From assembly GCA_964403185.1 (NCBI GenBank), contig CAYOFK010000003.1:1-38971 (forward strand): DNA of 38,971 bases, read 5' to 3'. The notes under the pieces were generated by a model that was given only the letters and a program-made list of their open reading frames with translations, was not told the DNA's origin and did not search any database. The position numbers and the translations under genes were made by a program. Positions 16,718 to 24,869 of the stretch are shown here, piece by piece (the first letter of the stretch is position 1; each line of letters begins with the position of its first letter). Origin of the DNA: CAYOFK01 sp964403185 (GTDB lineage Bacteria; Bacteroidota; Bacteroidia; Bacteroidales; VadinHA17).

Positions 16718-18199
16718 ATGCATTATCATTTAGTTACATTGGGATGTCAGATGAACAGATCTGACAGCGAACGTGTCAGGACCGTCCTTGAAAGCATTGG
16801 TTTTGAATGGACAGACTTTGAGGAGCAGGCTTCATTGATTGGCATTCTTGCATGCTCAGTCCGGCAAAAGGCCATTGACAAAGTGTATTCAAGGATCCAT
16901 CAATGGAACAAGAATAAAAACAAAAAAAACCTGTTAACTTTCGTTTCCGGATGCCTTCTTCCGGCTGACAAAATAAAGTTCCTGAAATTATTTGATCTCG
17001 TTTTCACTATGGACGAACTTCCTGATGTGCCGGATATGATCCGTCAGTATGGGGTGGTCTCGCCCCTTTCGCTGGAAACACCATCCGATAAACAACTAAA
17101 ACCACTTCCGGCAAGATCAACTTCAGGGGACGATCCATTTCCGGGTTTGCTTGAGTTACTGCAAAAAAAGGATTCCGTCAGAATAGATACAGGAACCATG
17201 GATGCAGGTATGGAGGAAGCAAAACGCAATGTAATGGACGGCTTCTGGCATATCAAACCGCATTACACATCCAGCTTTGAAGCCTTTATTCCCATTCAGA
17301 ATGGTTGCGATAAATTCTGTACTTTCTGTGCCGTACCCTATACGCGGGGACGGGAAGTATCCCGGCCGGCCTGGGAGATACTGGGAGAACTTAAAGACCT
17401 GGTGGAGAAAGGATACAGATCCATTACACTCCTGGGCCAGAATGTAAATTCTTATGGTCTGGACAGGAGCGGAAATGAACTTTCTTTTCCGGAATTACTG
17501 AAGGAAATCGGTAAGTTCGGCCAAACCAGCCCTAAAAGATTCTGGGTGTACTTTACCTCCCCGCACCCCAGGGACATGACTGAAGACGTCATTGACACGA
17601 TCGCAAAATACGATTGCCTGGCAAAACAACTGCACTTACCGTTGCAGTCGGGCGATGACAAGATCCTTGAAAAAATGAACCGGCAACATTCGGTTGAAAA
17701 GTACAGAAAGATCATTCATTATATCCGGAAAAAGCTTCCACAGGCCACCCTGTTCACAGACATCATCGTTGGATTTGCAGGAGAAACAGATGCCCGGTTC
17801 GAAAATACAAGGAGGGTTATGCAGGAGTTTAAGTACAATATGGCCTACATTGCTATTTATTCCCCACGACCCGGAGCCGTTAGCGCCAGGTGGCAGGATG
17901 ATGTGCCTCATAGAATTAAAAAGCAACGCCTTCATATACTGACTGCGGACCTTGAAAAAACCTCAGGAGTTTATACAAATAAGATGGTAGGTAAAACCCA
18001 TACAGTCCTGGTTACGGGTCAGGACCGAAAGCAAAAATATCTTAGTGGTATGACAGAGGGGCGTATCAATGTACGCATTCAATCGAATGATACATCCCTG
18101 ATTGGATCATTTGTTATTGTAAAAATCACTTCCGCAACCGATTTTTCTGCTGAAGGTAAAATGACTGCCATTGAAAAACCGAAGGAGGTGGTTTCGTGA
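16718..18199 (+). CDS. miaB: Divergent MiaB-type tRNA methylthiotransferase (radical SAM)
   Basis: MiaB adds a methylthio group to i6A37 of tRNAs. I chose ATG at 16718 (MHYHLVTLGCQMN, 493 residues); earlier in-frame starts at 16691 (TTG) and 16694 (ATG) add up to nine residues with no family similarity. The N-terminal auxiliary-cluster cysteines are Cys10, Cys46 and Cys79. The radical SAM motif CDKFCTFC has Cys197, 201 and 204, then YTRGREVSRP. A C-terminal TRAM-like domain follows (VLVTGQDRKQKYLSG). The protein is unusual: ILACSVRQKA replaces the usual xNTCSVRxxA, and an extra stretch of about 40 residues precedes the radical SAM motif. See findings. Confidence 0.85.
   Translation: MHYHLVTLGCQMNRSDSERVRTVLESIGFEWTDFEEQASLIGILACSVRQKAIDKVYSRIHQWNKNKNKKNLLTFVSGCLLPADKIKFLKLFDLVFTMDELPDVPDMIRQYGVVSPLSLETPSDKQLKPLPARSTSGDDPFPGLLELLQKKDSVRIDTGTMDAGMEEAKRNVMDGFWHIKPHYTSSFEAFIPIQNGCDKFCTFCAVPYTRGREVSRPAWEILGELKDLVEKGYRSITLLGQNVNSYGLDRSGNELSFPELLKEIGKFGQTSPKRFWVYFTSPHPRDMTEDVIDTIAKYDCLAKQLHLPLQSGDDKILEKMNRQHSVEKYRKIIHYIRKKLPQATLFTDIIVGFAGETDARFENTRRVMQEFKYNMAYIAIYSPRPGAVSARWQDDVPHRIKKQRLHILTADLEKTSGVYTNKMVGKTHTVLVTGQDRKQKYLSGMTEGRINVRIQSNDTSLIGSFVIVKITSATDFSAEGKMTAIEKPKEVVS
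18183..18198 (+). promoter_or_regulatory. Strong Shine-Dalgarno for the mtaB GTG start
   Basis: AGGAGG (18183-18188) stands 7 nt before GTG at 18196. Clear SD sequences are rare in this window, and this one settles the GTG start. The GTG overlaps the TGA of the preceding gene. Confidence 0.7.
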
Positions 18200-19476
18200 A
18201 TAAAAAGATTGGTTTTAAAACACTTGGCTGCAGGTTGAACCAGTTTGAAACAGACGCCATTGCCTCACAGTTTTATAGAAATGGCTATGAGATCGTTGAT
18301 TTTAATAAGAAAGCTGATGTGTATGTAATAAACACCTGTACAGTCACCAGTCAGAGTGATCATAAATCCAGGAATGCGATAAGCCAGGCCATTCGGAATA
18401 AGGAAGGAGCCCTGATTGTGGTGGCCGGATGTATGGCAAACAACCATAGAGAAGACCTTGAAAAAGAACAGCATATAAGTTATGTTGTTGAGAATGATAA
18501 GAAAAGTGGGGTGTTTAACCTGGTTGACAGCCACATTAAGGGAGAGATAGTACATGCCGGAAGTCTGAAAGATGACGTCTTTGGGTACGGACTCACGAAG
18601 CATGGTTTTCACACCCGTGCCATGATTAAGATACAGGATGGTTGCGACAACTTCTGCAGTTTCTGTATCGTACCAAAAGTCCGCGGCAGGGCGGTGAGCA
18701 GGCCTTCCGGAGAAATTCTCCAAAATATATCCGGAGCTGCAGATGCCGGTTTTAAGGAAATGGTTCTTACCGGTGTGAATATAGGCAGGTATCGTTCAGA
18801 CGGACTGACATTTGAAAACCTTGTTGAAAAGATCCTTGAGCTGCCGGGAGACTTCAGGATCCGGATCTCCTCCATGGAACCGGACGGCTTCTCCGAACGG
18901 TTTTTTAATCTTTTCTCGCATCCAAAACTTACCCCCCACCTTCATTTATGCCTGCAATCAGGGTCCGGGAAGATCCTCCTGAAAATGAAACGGATGTACA
19001 CTGTTGAAAGTTTTGTGGCCATGACACGCATACTGAGAAATAAATATCCTGATTTTAATCTGACTACGGATGTCATTGTTGGTTTCCCGGGAGAAACACC
19101 GGAGGATTTCCGGGAAACATGCGGAATTGTAAATGACATCGGATTCAGCCACATCCATACCTTTAAATACTCTGTCAGACAGGGGACCAAAGCCGCAAGG
19201 CTGGATGATCAAATACCCGCAACGGTTAAAAACGAACGCAGCGAGATCATCCGCAACATGTCACTTGAAAGCAGGAAGGCCTATTTCAACAGAATGCTCT
19301 CAAAAGAACAGGAAGTGCTCATTGAAAAACCTAAAAAGGGATGGTCGCACGGCTACGGCCAGCACTATATTCCCATTAGACTTGAAGAAAAGATGCCTGT
19401 CAACTCCTTTGCTAAAGTTAGACTTACCGGGATCATTGCAGGACCGGAACCTGAAATGCAGGGTGTGCTGGTATGA
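18196..19476 (+). CDS. mtaB: MtaB-type tRNA methylthiotransferase (t6A37 to ms2t6A37)
   Basis: A 426-residue radical SAM methylthiotransferase. The N-terminal KTLGCRLNQFETDAIA is diagnostic of the MtaB (YqeV) group. The auxiliary-cluster cysteines are Cys12, Cys48 (INTCTVT) and Cys79 (AGCM). The radical SAM cluster is Cys150, Cys154 and Cys157 in GCDNFCSFC, followed by KVRGRAVSRP. The ending (about 370-426) fits a TRAM domain. It starts at GTG, overlapping the upstream methylthiotransferase by 4 nt with a strong SD, so the two are co-translated. Confidence 0.92.
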   Translation: MNKKIGFKTLGCRLNQFETDAIASQFYRNGYEIVDFNKKADVYVINTCTVTSQSDHKSRNAISQAIRNKEGALIVVAGCMANNHREDLEKEQHISYVVENDKKSGVFNLVDSHIKGEIVHAGSLKDDVFGYGLTKHGFHTRAMIKIQDGCDNFCSFCIVPKVRGRAVSRPSGEILQNISGAADAGFKEMVLTGVNIGRYRSDGLTFENLVEKILELPGDFRIRISSMEPDGFSERFFNLFSHPKLTPHLHLCLQSGSGKILLKMKRMYTVESFVAMTRILRNKYPDFNLTTDVIVGFPGETPEDFRETCGIVNDIGFSHIHTFKYSVRQGTKAARLDDQIPATVKNERSEIIRNMSLESRKAYFNRMLSKEQEVLIEKPKKGWSHGYGQHYIPIRLEEKMPVNSFAKVRLTGIIAGPEPEMQGVLV

Positions 19477-19897
19477 TTAGGGGGCGAGGATGCTAAACTG
19501 TTACCTGGATGAACATTAGCCGCGTATCTGCAGAGGAGTTGTCTCAAAAGCGATTGCATCTGTTATTTACTAAGTGGTGAACTTAATCGCCAGGGGGTTC
19601 TCCAGGAGCAATGCTCCGAAATGTGACAGCTTCGATTCACTGCACCCCTGACCAGGGAGGGTGGTTGGGGTTGGTATGATTATGTAAATCGCCCGGTTTT
19701 CTTTCGACACTGCCAGCCCGCCTGCCCTGCAACATGGTGCCGGATTGCCCAATTCACCATTGCTTAGCGGTCAAAAAAAGAGAGTGATTATTGTGAATTT
19801 TATTTATCTTCATTGAATTTTTAAATGATGATTTTCCCGATCCGATAAATCATCCGGTAAACCGTCTTTAAAAAAGAAGTCATCATCGTTCACCACC
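19477..19897. other. Gene-free spacer
   Basis: About 420 bases with no supportable gene. A tgctaaactgttac motif (19491-19504) resembles motifs at 7351, 22153 and 24369. A tgtctcaaaag motif (19540-19550) resembles those at 7565 and, inverted and imperfect, at 54-64. The last 130 bases are AT-rich and probably hold the promoter of the next gene, but no good TAnnTTTG element is seen. Confidence 0.6.
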
Positions 19898-22114
19898 TTG
19901 TTCATGCGTATTAGAAAAATCGGGAATGCTTGCATCACTGGAAGTTTTATTTTCTTACTTTCAGTCCTTGTCCAAAAAGCAACAATTGCTCAAGACCCTG
20001 TACAACCGGTTCTCAGAAGCGGCCGGCTGACAAGTTCGTTTACATTAGATGGTTTGCTATTTGAATCTGACTGGATGACAGCAGACTCCATCGTTGCCTT
20101 TACAATGGTGGAGCCCGGACTGGATGTTCCTCCCACATATCAGACCACTGTAAAAGTGCTCGCCGACCAGAAGTATCTTTATATCGGGCTTGTTTGTTAT
20201 GATTCAGAACCGGGGAAAATTGTTTCCTTCTCAAAAGCCAGGGACGCCGACCTTGGAAATGAGGATAATATTAAGATTGTTCTGGACCCCTACTTTGATG
20301 GCAGAAATGGATTTATTTTTTCGGTGAACCCCTTCGGTGCCCGTTACGATGCGATTATTTCAGCAAATGGAGAACGTGAAAATATGAACTGGGATGGTGT
20401 GTGGGATGCCAGGACCTGCATCGGCTCAAATTTCTGGAGTGTTGAAATAATGATCCCTGTTAGCTCACTTACCTATAAACGGGGATCTGTCATCTGGGGT
20501 TTTAATGCAGAGCGCAGAATTCAACGCCATCTGGAAGTGAGTCGCTGGACGGCCATCAACAGAAACTACACAATCGGACAAACCATTCATTCCGGAGCCT
20601 TGTCTGCTCTTCCTGATTTTAATATTGGAATAGGAATGATACCGCAGGTGTCTTTAACCGGGAAAGCATCGCACAAAGCCGGATTACCCGCCGGTTATGC
20701 CCTGGAGCCCAGTCTTGATGTCATACAAAAGATCACTCCGGACATCACCGCCCAGCTGACTGTAAATACCGATTTTGCTGAAACAGAAGTGGACTCAAGG
20801 AGAACCAACCTGACCCGGTTTCCACTTTTGTTTCCTGAAAAAAGACAGTTCTTTCTGGAGGGCGCTGATATTTATGACTTCGGATTGGGACTTGGTCGCA
20901 GCTTTGTTCCTTTTTTCAGCAGAAGGATCGGATTATACAAAGGTAATGAGATACCCGTGCGCTGGGGAGGGAAGATAAACGGAAAAGTGAACAGAACACA
21001 TTTTGGAGGCCTGGTGAACCAGACCGCAAAAGTGGATAGTGGAGTAATTTCGGATAACACCGCACGGGGCGAACTGGTACCACAAACCACCATGGGATTG
21101 GTCCGCCTGAAACGGAACATATTAAGAGAATCCTCTTTTGGAATGATCACAACCCTGGGCGATCCATCCGGCCTTAAAAATAGTTTTGCCACAGGAGTGG
21201 ACTTCACATACCAGACCTCAACATTCCGGGGGAATAAGAATTTTATGGCAGGTATTTGGGGTTTCTATAACGACCGGGAGGGGCTCAGTGGAGACAAATC
21301 TGCATTTGGTATCAAAATTGATTATCCCAATGACCTTTGGGATATTTCTTTTACATATAACCGGTTTGGAGATGGCTTTAAACCATCCCTTTCCTTCCTG
21401 AGCAGAAATGGTGTGAATTACTTTCGTGCCGGAGCCAATTATATGCCCCGCCCTGAAAATGGCATCATCAGGCAACACATCATGCAGTCCTCCATAAGCC
21501 TGTATACCGACCTGGATCATCAGTGGGAAAGTTATGATATTTTTACCGCTCCTGTTCATTTCCTTCTGGAAAGCGGGGATCGTTTTGAATTCAATATCAG
21601 ACCACAGGGCGAGAACCTGAAAGAGCCCTTTGAAATTGCAGAAGGCGTGATTATTGATTCCGCTGCGTACCACTGGATGAGGTACAGGCTGGAAGTGGAA
21701 ACCGCCAGCAAAAGAACCATCAATGGCATGGCAACATGGTGGTTTGGCGGGTTCTATGGAGGCAGCCTGCATCAAATACAACTGCAGCTAAACTGGCGGC
21801 CAATATCGACACTCATCCTGGAAGTCAGTTACGAAAAGAACATGGGCAAACTGCCCTTTGGCACTTTTGTAAAAGAGTTGATTGCCACCCGCCTTTTAGT
21901 AAACATGACTTCCAACTTAAATTTCAGCACCTATATACAATACGACAATGAATCCAGATCGGTTGGCTCCTACTCCCGATTTCGATGGACTTTTGCCCCC
22001 CGTGGAGATCTGTTTATTGTATATAAACATAACATTAACAACGACATCACCAACCGGTTGCTCTTTGACTCCAACCAGATCATTATTAAACTGAGTTACG
22101 GAATCGCAATGTAA
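19898..22114 (+). CDS. DUF5916 / CBM9-like outer-membrane-type protein
   Basis: A 738-residue exported protein with a signal peptide (about 1-31, ending QKATIAQ). Residues about 40-220 resemble the carbohydrate-binding family 9-like sandwich (FTLDGLLFESDWMTADSIVAF; YLYIGLVCYDSEPGKI; FIFSVNPFGARYDAII; NWDGVWDA). The rest matches DUF5916 and is rich in alternating beta strands, as in an outer-membrane barrel. The block EKRQFFLEGADIYDFG (about 315) and the SRRIGLY block are family landmarks. It is a paralogue of the gene at 24870-27329. The role is unknown; it may bind or import glycans or other surface ligands. Confidence 0.85.
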   Translation: MFMRIRKIGNACITGSFIFLLSVLVQKATIAQDPVQPVLRSGRLTSSFTLDGLLFESDWMTADSIVAFTMVEPGLDVPPTYQTTVKVLADQKYLYIGLVCYDSEPGKIVSFSKARDADLGNEDNIKIVLDPYFDGRNGFIFSVNPFGARYDAIISANGERENMNWDGVWDARTCIGSNFWSVEIMIPVSSLTYKRGSVIWGFNAERRIQRHLEVSRWTAINRNYTIGQTIHSGALSALPDFNIGIGMIPQVSLTGKASHKAGLPAGYALEPSLDVIQKITPDITAQLTVNTDFAETEVDSRRTNLTRFPLLFPEKRQFFLEGADIYDFGLGLGRSFVPFFSRRIGLYKGNEIPVRWGGKINGKVNRTHFGGLVNQTAKVDSGVISDNTARGELVPQTTMGLVRLKRNILRESSFGMITTLGDPSGLKNSFATGVDFTYQTSTFRGNKNFMAGIWGFYNDREGLSGDKSAFGIKIDYPNDLWDISFTYNRFGDGFKPSLSFLSRNGVNYFRAGANYMPRPENGIIRQHIMQSSISLYTDLDHQWESYDIFTAPVHFLLESGDRFEFNIRPQGENLKEPFEIAEGVIIDSAAYHWMRYRLEVETASKRTINGMATWWFGGFYGGSLHQIQLQLNWRPISTLILEVSYEKNMGKLPFGTFVKELIATRLLVNMTSNLNFSTYIQYDNESRSVGSYSRFRWTFAPRGDLFIVYKHNINNDITNRLLFDSNQIIIKLSYGIAM

Positions 22115-22152
22115 CTTATTGAATCCTGTTCTGAAGGCAGGATTGGGAATTA

Positions 22153-22176
22153 CTAAATTGTTAAACTGTTTCACTG
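22153..22176 (+). repeat. Dispersed intergenic motif ctaaattgttaaactg
   Basis: ctaaattgttaaactgttt plus cactg, close to the motif at 7351-7373. Shorter versions occur at 19491-19504 and 24369-24380. All lie just after or between genes. Confidence 0.4.
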
Positions 22177-22185
22177 ATTTGTATT

Positions 22186-22797
22186 ATGAACAAACCAGGA
22201 CATTATGTATCAATAGCAACTCCGTCTGAGGGTATGTTTAAGGAAAAGGGCAGCAAGTTTATTGCTTTTGCTTATCCTGTAAGTTCAGAGGAAGAAATAA
22301 AGTTGATTCTGAAAGAGCTGAAAAAAAAATACCACGATGCCCGGCACCATTGTTACGCCTGGAGACTGGGGCCCGATCCGGTACGAACCAGGGCAAACGA
22401 TGACGGTGAGCCTTCCGGAACAGCCGGGAAACCCATTCTGGGCCGGATTGAATCATTTGATCTGAACAATATTCTCATTGTGGTCGTCCGGTATTTTGGT
22501 GGTACCCTACTGGGAACCAACGGACTGGTGAGGGCCTACCGTACGGCGGCATCAGGGGCCCTGGAAAAGGCACAATTACAAACCGTAACGATGACGGTTC
22601 AGTACCTCCTTTCCTTTCCGTACACAATGATGAACGGTGTAATGAAAATTCTGAAAGACCATTCTTTAAAGCCACTCCATCCATCCTATGATGTGCAATG
22701 TACGTTGGGGATTGAGATTCCGCAAAACAGGCTTGAAAAGGTCATTAAGCAATTGAGCACCCTGGATAATATTAAGATCGAACCTGCAGATCTGTAA
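22186..22797 (+). CDS. YigZ/IMPACT family protein (UPF0029)
   Basis: A 203-residue protein with the UPF0029 core: FKEKGSKFIAFAYPVSS (18-34), DARHHCYAWRLG (about 51-62), NDDGEPSGTAGKPIL (about 70-84) and VVVRYFGGTLLGTNGLVRAY (about 97-116). A C-terminal ferredoxin-like DUF1949 domain follows (about 135-203). The family includes YigZ of E. coli and eukaryotic IMPACT, a regulator of GCN2; the bacterial role is unsettled. It stands alone between the DUF5916 gene and pyrB. Confidence 0.92.
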   Translation: MNKPGHYVSIATPSEGMFKEKGSKFIAFAYPVSSEEEIKLILKELKKKYHDARHHCYAWRLGPDPVRTRANDDGEPSGTAGKPILGRIESFDLNNILIVVVRYFGGTLLGTNGLVRAYRTAASGALEKAQLQTVTMTVQYLLSFPYTMMNGVMKILKDHSLKPLHPSYDVQCTLGIEIPQNRLEKVIKQLSTLDNIKIEPADL

Positions 22798-22900
22798 TGG
22801 TTTTAACACTTTCATCCGCTCCTTTTCCTGCATCACAAACTACCATTAAAAAGTTATTAACAGAATATCCTCACCACACATAAAACTGCATCGTCTTGTT

Positions 22901-22908
22901 TAGTTTTG
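22901..22908 (+). promoter_or_regulatory. -7 element of the pyrBI operon
   Basis: TAGTTTTG matches TAnnTTTG exactly, 33 nt before the pyrB ATG. The -33 region has no clear TTTG. No pyrimidine-responsive attenuator (hairpin plus U-tract) is visible in the short leader. Confidence 0.55.
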
Positions 22909-22941
22909 TGTGTTGAAATCATACTAATAATCCATCATTTT

Positions 22942-23850
22942 ATGAAGTTTAAAAACCTCGTTTCCATCAACGACTATTCGAAAGAAGAAATCCTGAAAAT
23001 TGTGGACCTTGCCGGGGAATTTGAAGCCAACCCGCATCCGGGACTGCTTGAAAACAAAGTGATTGCAACCCTGTTTTATGAACCTTCAACCAGGACCAGG
23101 TTAAGCTTTGAAAGCGCCATAAACAAATTGGGGGGACGTATTGTTGGTTTTACAGATTCTTCCTCGTCCAGCGTTACCAAGGGAGAATCATTAAAAGATA
23201 CCATTAAAACTGTCAGTAACTACTGCGATCTCATCATCATCAGGCACCCCCTGGAAGGCAGTGCACTGTACGCATCTGAGGTCGCCAGTATCCCTGTGAT
23301 TAACGCCGGGGACGGCGCCAACCAGCATCCCACTCAAACCCTGCTTGATCTCTATTCCATCCGGAAAACACAGGGGACTCTTGAAGACCTGAATATATTC
23401 CTCGTGGGAGATCTGAAATACGGCAGAACCGTACATTCTTTGCTCATGGCCATGTCGTACTTTAATGCAACGTTCAACTTCATCTCACCCGATGAACTCA
23501 GGATGCCAGATGAATATAAAATCCACCTTAGGGATCTGGGCCTGAAATTTTATGAACACTCCGATTTTACCGACATCATTTCAAAAGCGGATATTTTGTA
23601 TATGACACGAGTTCAACGCGAGCGGTTTTCTGATCCGATGGATTATGAAAAAGTAAAAAATATTTATGTGTTGCGGAACTATATGCTTGAAAATACCAAA
23701 CCCAATATGAGGATCCTTCATCCCCTGCCCCGGGTTAATGAGATACATACAGATGTGGATGAAAATGAAAAAGCCTATTATTTCACACAGGCATTGAACG
23801 GAGTATATACCAGGCAGGCCATCATTGCTGCAATACTGGGGCTAAAATAA
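22942..23850 (+). CDS. pyrB: Aspartate carbamoyltransferase catalytic chain
   Basis: PyrB makes N-carbamoyl-L-aspartate in pyrimidine synthesis. I start it at ATG 22942 (MKFKNLVSINDYSKEE, 302 residues); the frame extends to GTG 22906, but that lies in the promoter. Motifs are STRTRLSFE (49-57), the carbamoyl-phosphate loop KGES (80-83), RHPLEGSA (101-108) and DGANQHPTQTLLDLY (124-138). The active form should be a dodecamer with PyrI, encoded 11 nt downstream. Confidence 0.97.
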   Translation: MKFKNLVSINDYSKEEILKIVDLAGEFEANPHPGLLENKVIATLFYEPSTRTRLSFESAINKLGGRIVGFTDSSSSSVTKGESLKDTIKTVSNYCDLIIIRHPLEGSALYASEVASIPVINAGDGANQHPTQTLLDLYSIRKTQGTLEDLNIFLVGDLKYGRTVHSLLMAMSYFNATFNFISPDELRMPDEYKIHLRDLGLKFYEHSDFTDIISKADILYMTRVQRERFSDPMDYEKVKNIYVLRNYMLENTKPNMRILHPLPRVNEIHTDVDENEKAYYFTQALNGVYTRQAIIAAILGLK

Positions 23851-23861
23851 TTAACTGAATC

Positions 23862-24320
23862 ATGGATAAAAGAAAACAACTGAGTGTCAGCGCCATAAAA
23901 AATGGCACCGTGATTGATCACATACCGGCAAAAAACCTGTTCAAAGTCATTACGATTCTCGGACTTGAAAAGTTTGATCACAAGGTAACTTTCGGCACCA
24001 ATTTCGAAAGCAAGAAATTGGGTAAAAAGGGCATCATTAAGGTCACTGACAAGTCGTTCTCAGAAGACGATGTGAACAGGATTGCACTGGTAGCACCCGA
24101 AGCAAAACTGAATATTATTAAGGATTATGAGGTTACTGAAAAATATGACCTGACTGTACCGGAGGAGATCATTGGCATTGTAAAATGTGTGAATCCCCAA
24201 TGCATTACAAATCACGAGGAGGTGACCACAAAGTTCAGGGTATTTAAGAATCGCGGGGTGGCCTTGAAATGCAATTATTGTGAAAAGATCACCGACCAGG
24301 AGCAGATTGAAATACAATAG
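23862..24320 (+). CDS. pyrI: Aspartate carbamoyltransferase regulatory chain
   Basis: PyrI binds CTP/ATP in its N-terminal domain and holds the catalytic trimers together through a zinc domain. The 152-residue length is normal. The four zinc cysteines are Cys109, Cys114, Cys137 and Cys140 (VKCVNPQC and CNYCEK). The nucleotide-site sequence GTVIDHIPA (15-23) is intact, so CTP feedback is expected. It is co-transcribed with pyrB. Confidence 0.97.
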   Translation: MDKRKQLSVSAIKNGTVIDHIPAKNLFKVITILGLEKFDHKVTFGTNFESKKLGKKGIIKVTDKSFSEDDVNRIALVAPEAKLNIIKDYEVTEKYDLTVPEEIIGIVKCVNPQCITNHEEVTTKFRVFKNRGVALKCNYCEKITDQEQIEIQ

Positions 24321-24388
24321 AGCCGGCCTTTTTTTCTTAACCGGCAAAACTCTGACTGGGTCTGCAAAATTGCTAAATTGATGTTTTA

Positions 24389-24844
24389 TCAGCGTATGCG
24401 GTCGATGGAACGAATTAGTAATTCATCCTTTTGTATTCCCCTGAATGCCAGATATGTTAAGATGGCTGCAACCAAAGGCATCACCACTGTAAGGGCGAAG
24501 AACATTTCAGCGTTCAGTAATTTCTCCGATTGCCGGCTGTAGTACCAGATCAATACAAGAGATCCCACCATCAGGATGATATTGAAGATGCAAATCCGCA
24601 TCTGCAATATCCTTTTCTTATAAAGGAACATGCTCACTACAACAAGCACAAGGATGCTTATCAGGATGAATGCCACGGGATACGTTTTCATCATCAGACT
24701 GCCCCCGGCAGATTGTACGCCATAGAACAGGTATTCAAGGGCATCTCCCTGAGCATCCACCAGATTTCCCAGTGGAAACAGTAAAGTTACCAGTATTGCA
24801 ACTTCTGCCAGCACTAAGTATATGGACTGAATACGTTGTATCAT
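24389..24844 (-). CDS. DUF4293 family membrane protein
   Basis: A 151-residue protein with four hydrophobic segments (about 7-25, 55-74, 84-103 and 113-132). Its N-terminus MIQRIQSIYLVLAE is characteristic of the Bacteroidota-specific DUF4293 family. Function unknown. It lies 25 nt downstream of the DUF5916 gene on the same strand, so the two may share a transcript. Confidence 0.85.
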   Translation of the reverse strand: MIQRIQSIYLVLAEVAILVTLLFPLGNLVDAQGDALEYLFYGVQSAGGSLMMKTYPVAFILISILVLVVVSMFLYKKRILQMRICIFNIILMVGSLVLIWYYSRQSEKLLNAEMFFALTVVMPLVAAILTYLAFRGIQKDELLIRSIDRIR

Positions 24845-24869
24845 TTATACAGCGTGGAATTACTAAAGA

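Noticed and set aside
19570..19752. 60-codon minus-strand ORF in the spacer after mtaB
   Set aside because: No similarity to a known family, unusual Cys/Pro-rich composition, no start signals.
24320..24350. Possible terminator after pyrI (gccgg...ccggc around a T-run)
   Set aside because: The T-run is in the loop rather than after the stem, and the stem is only 5 bp.
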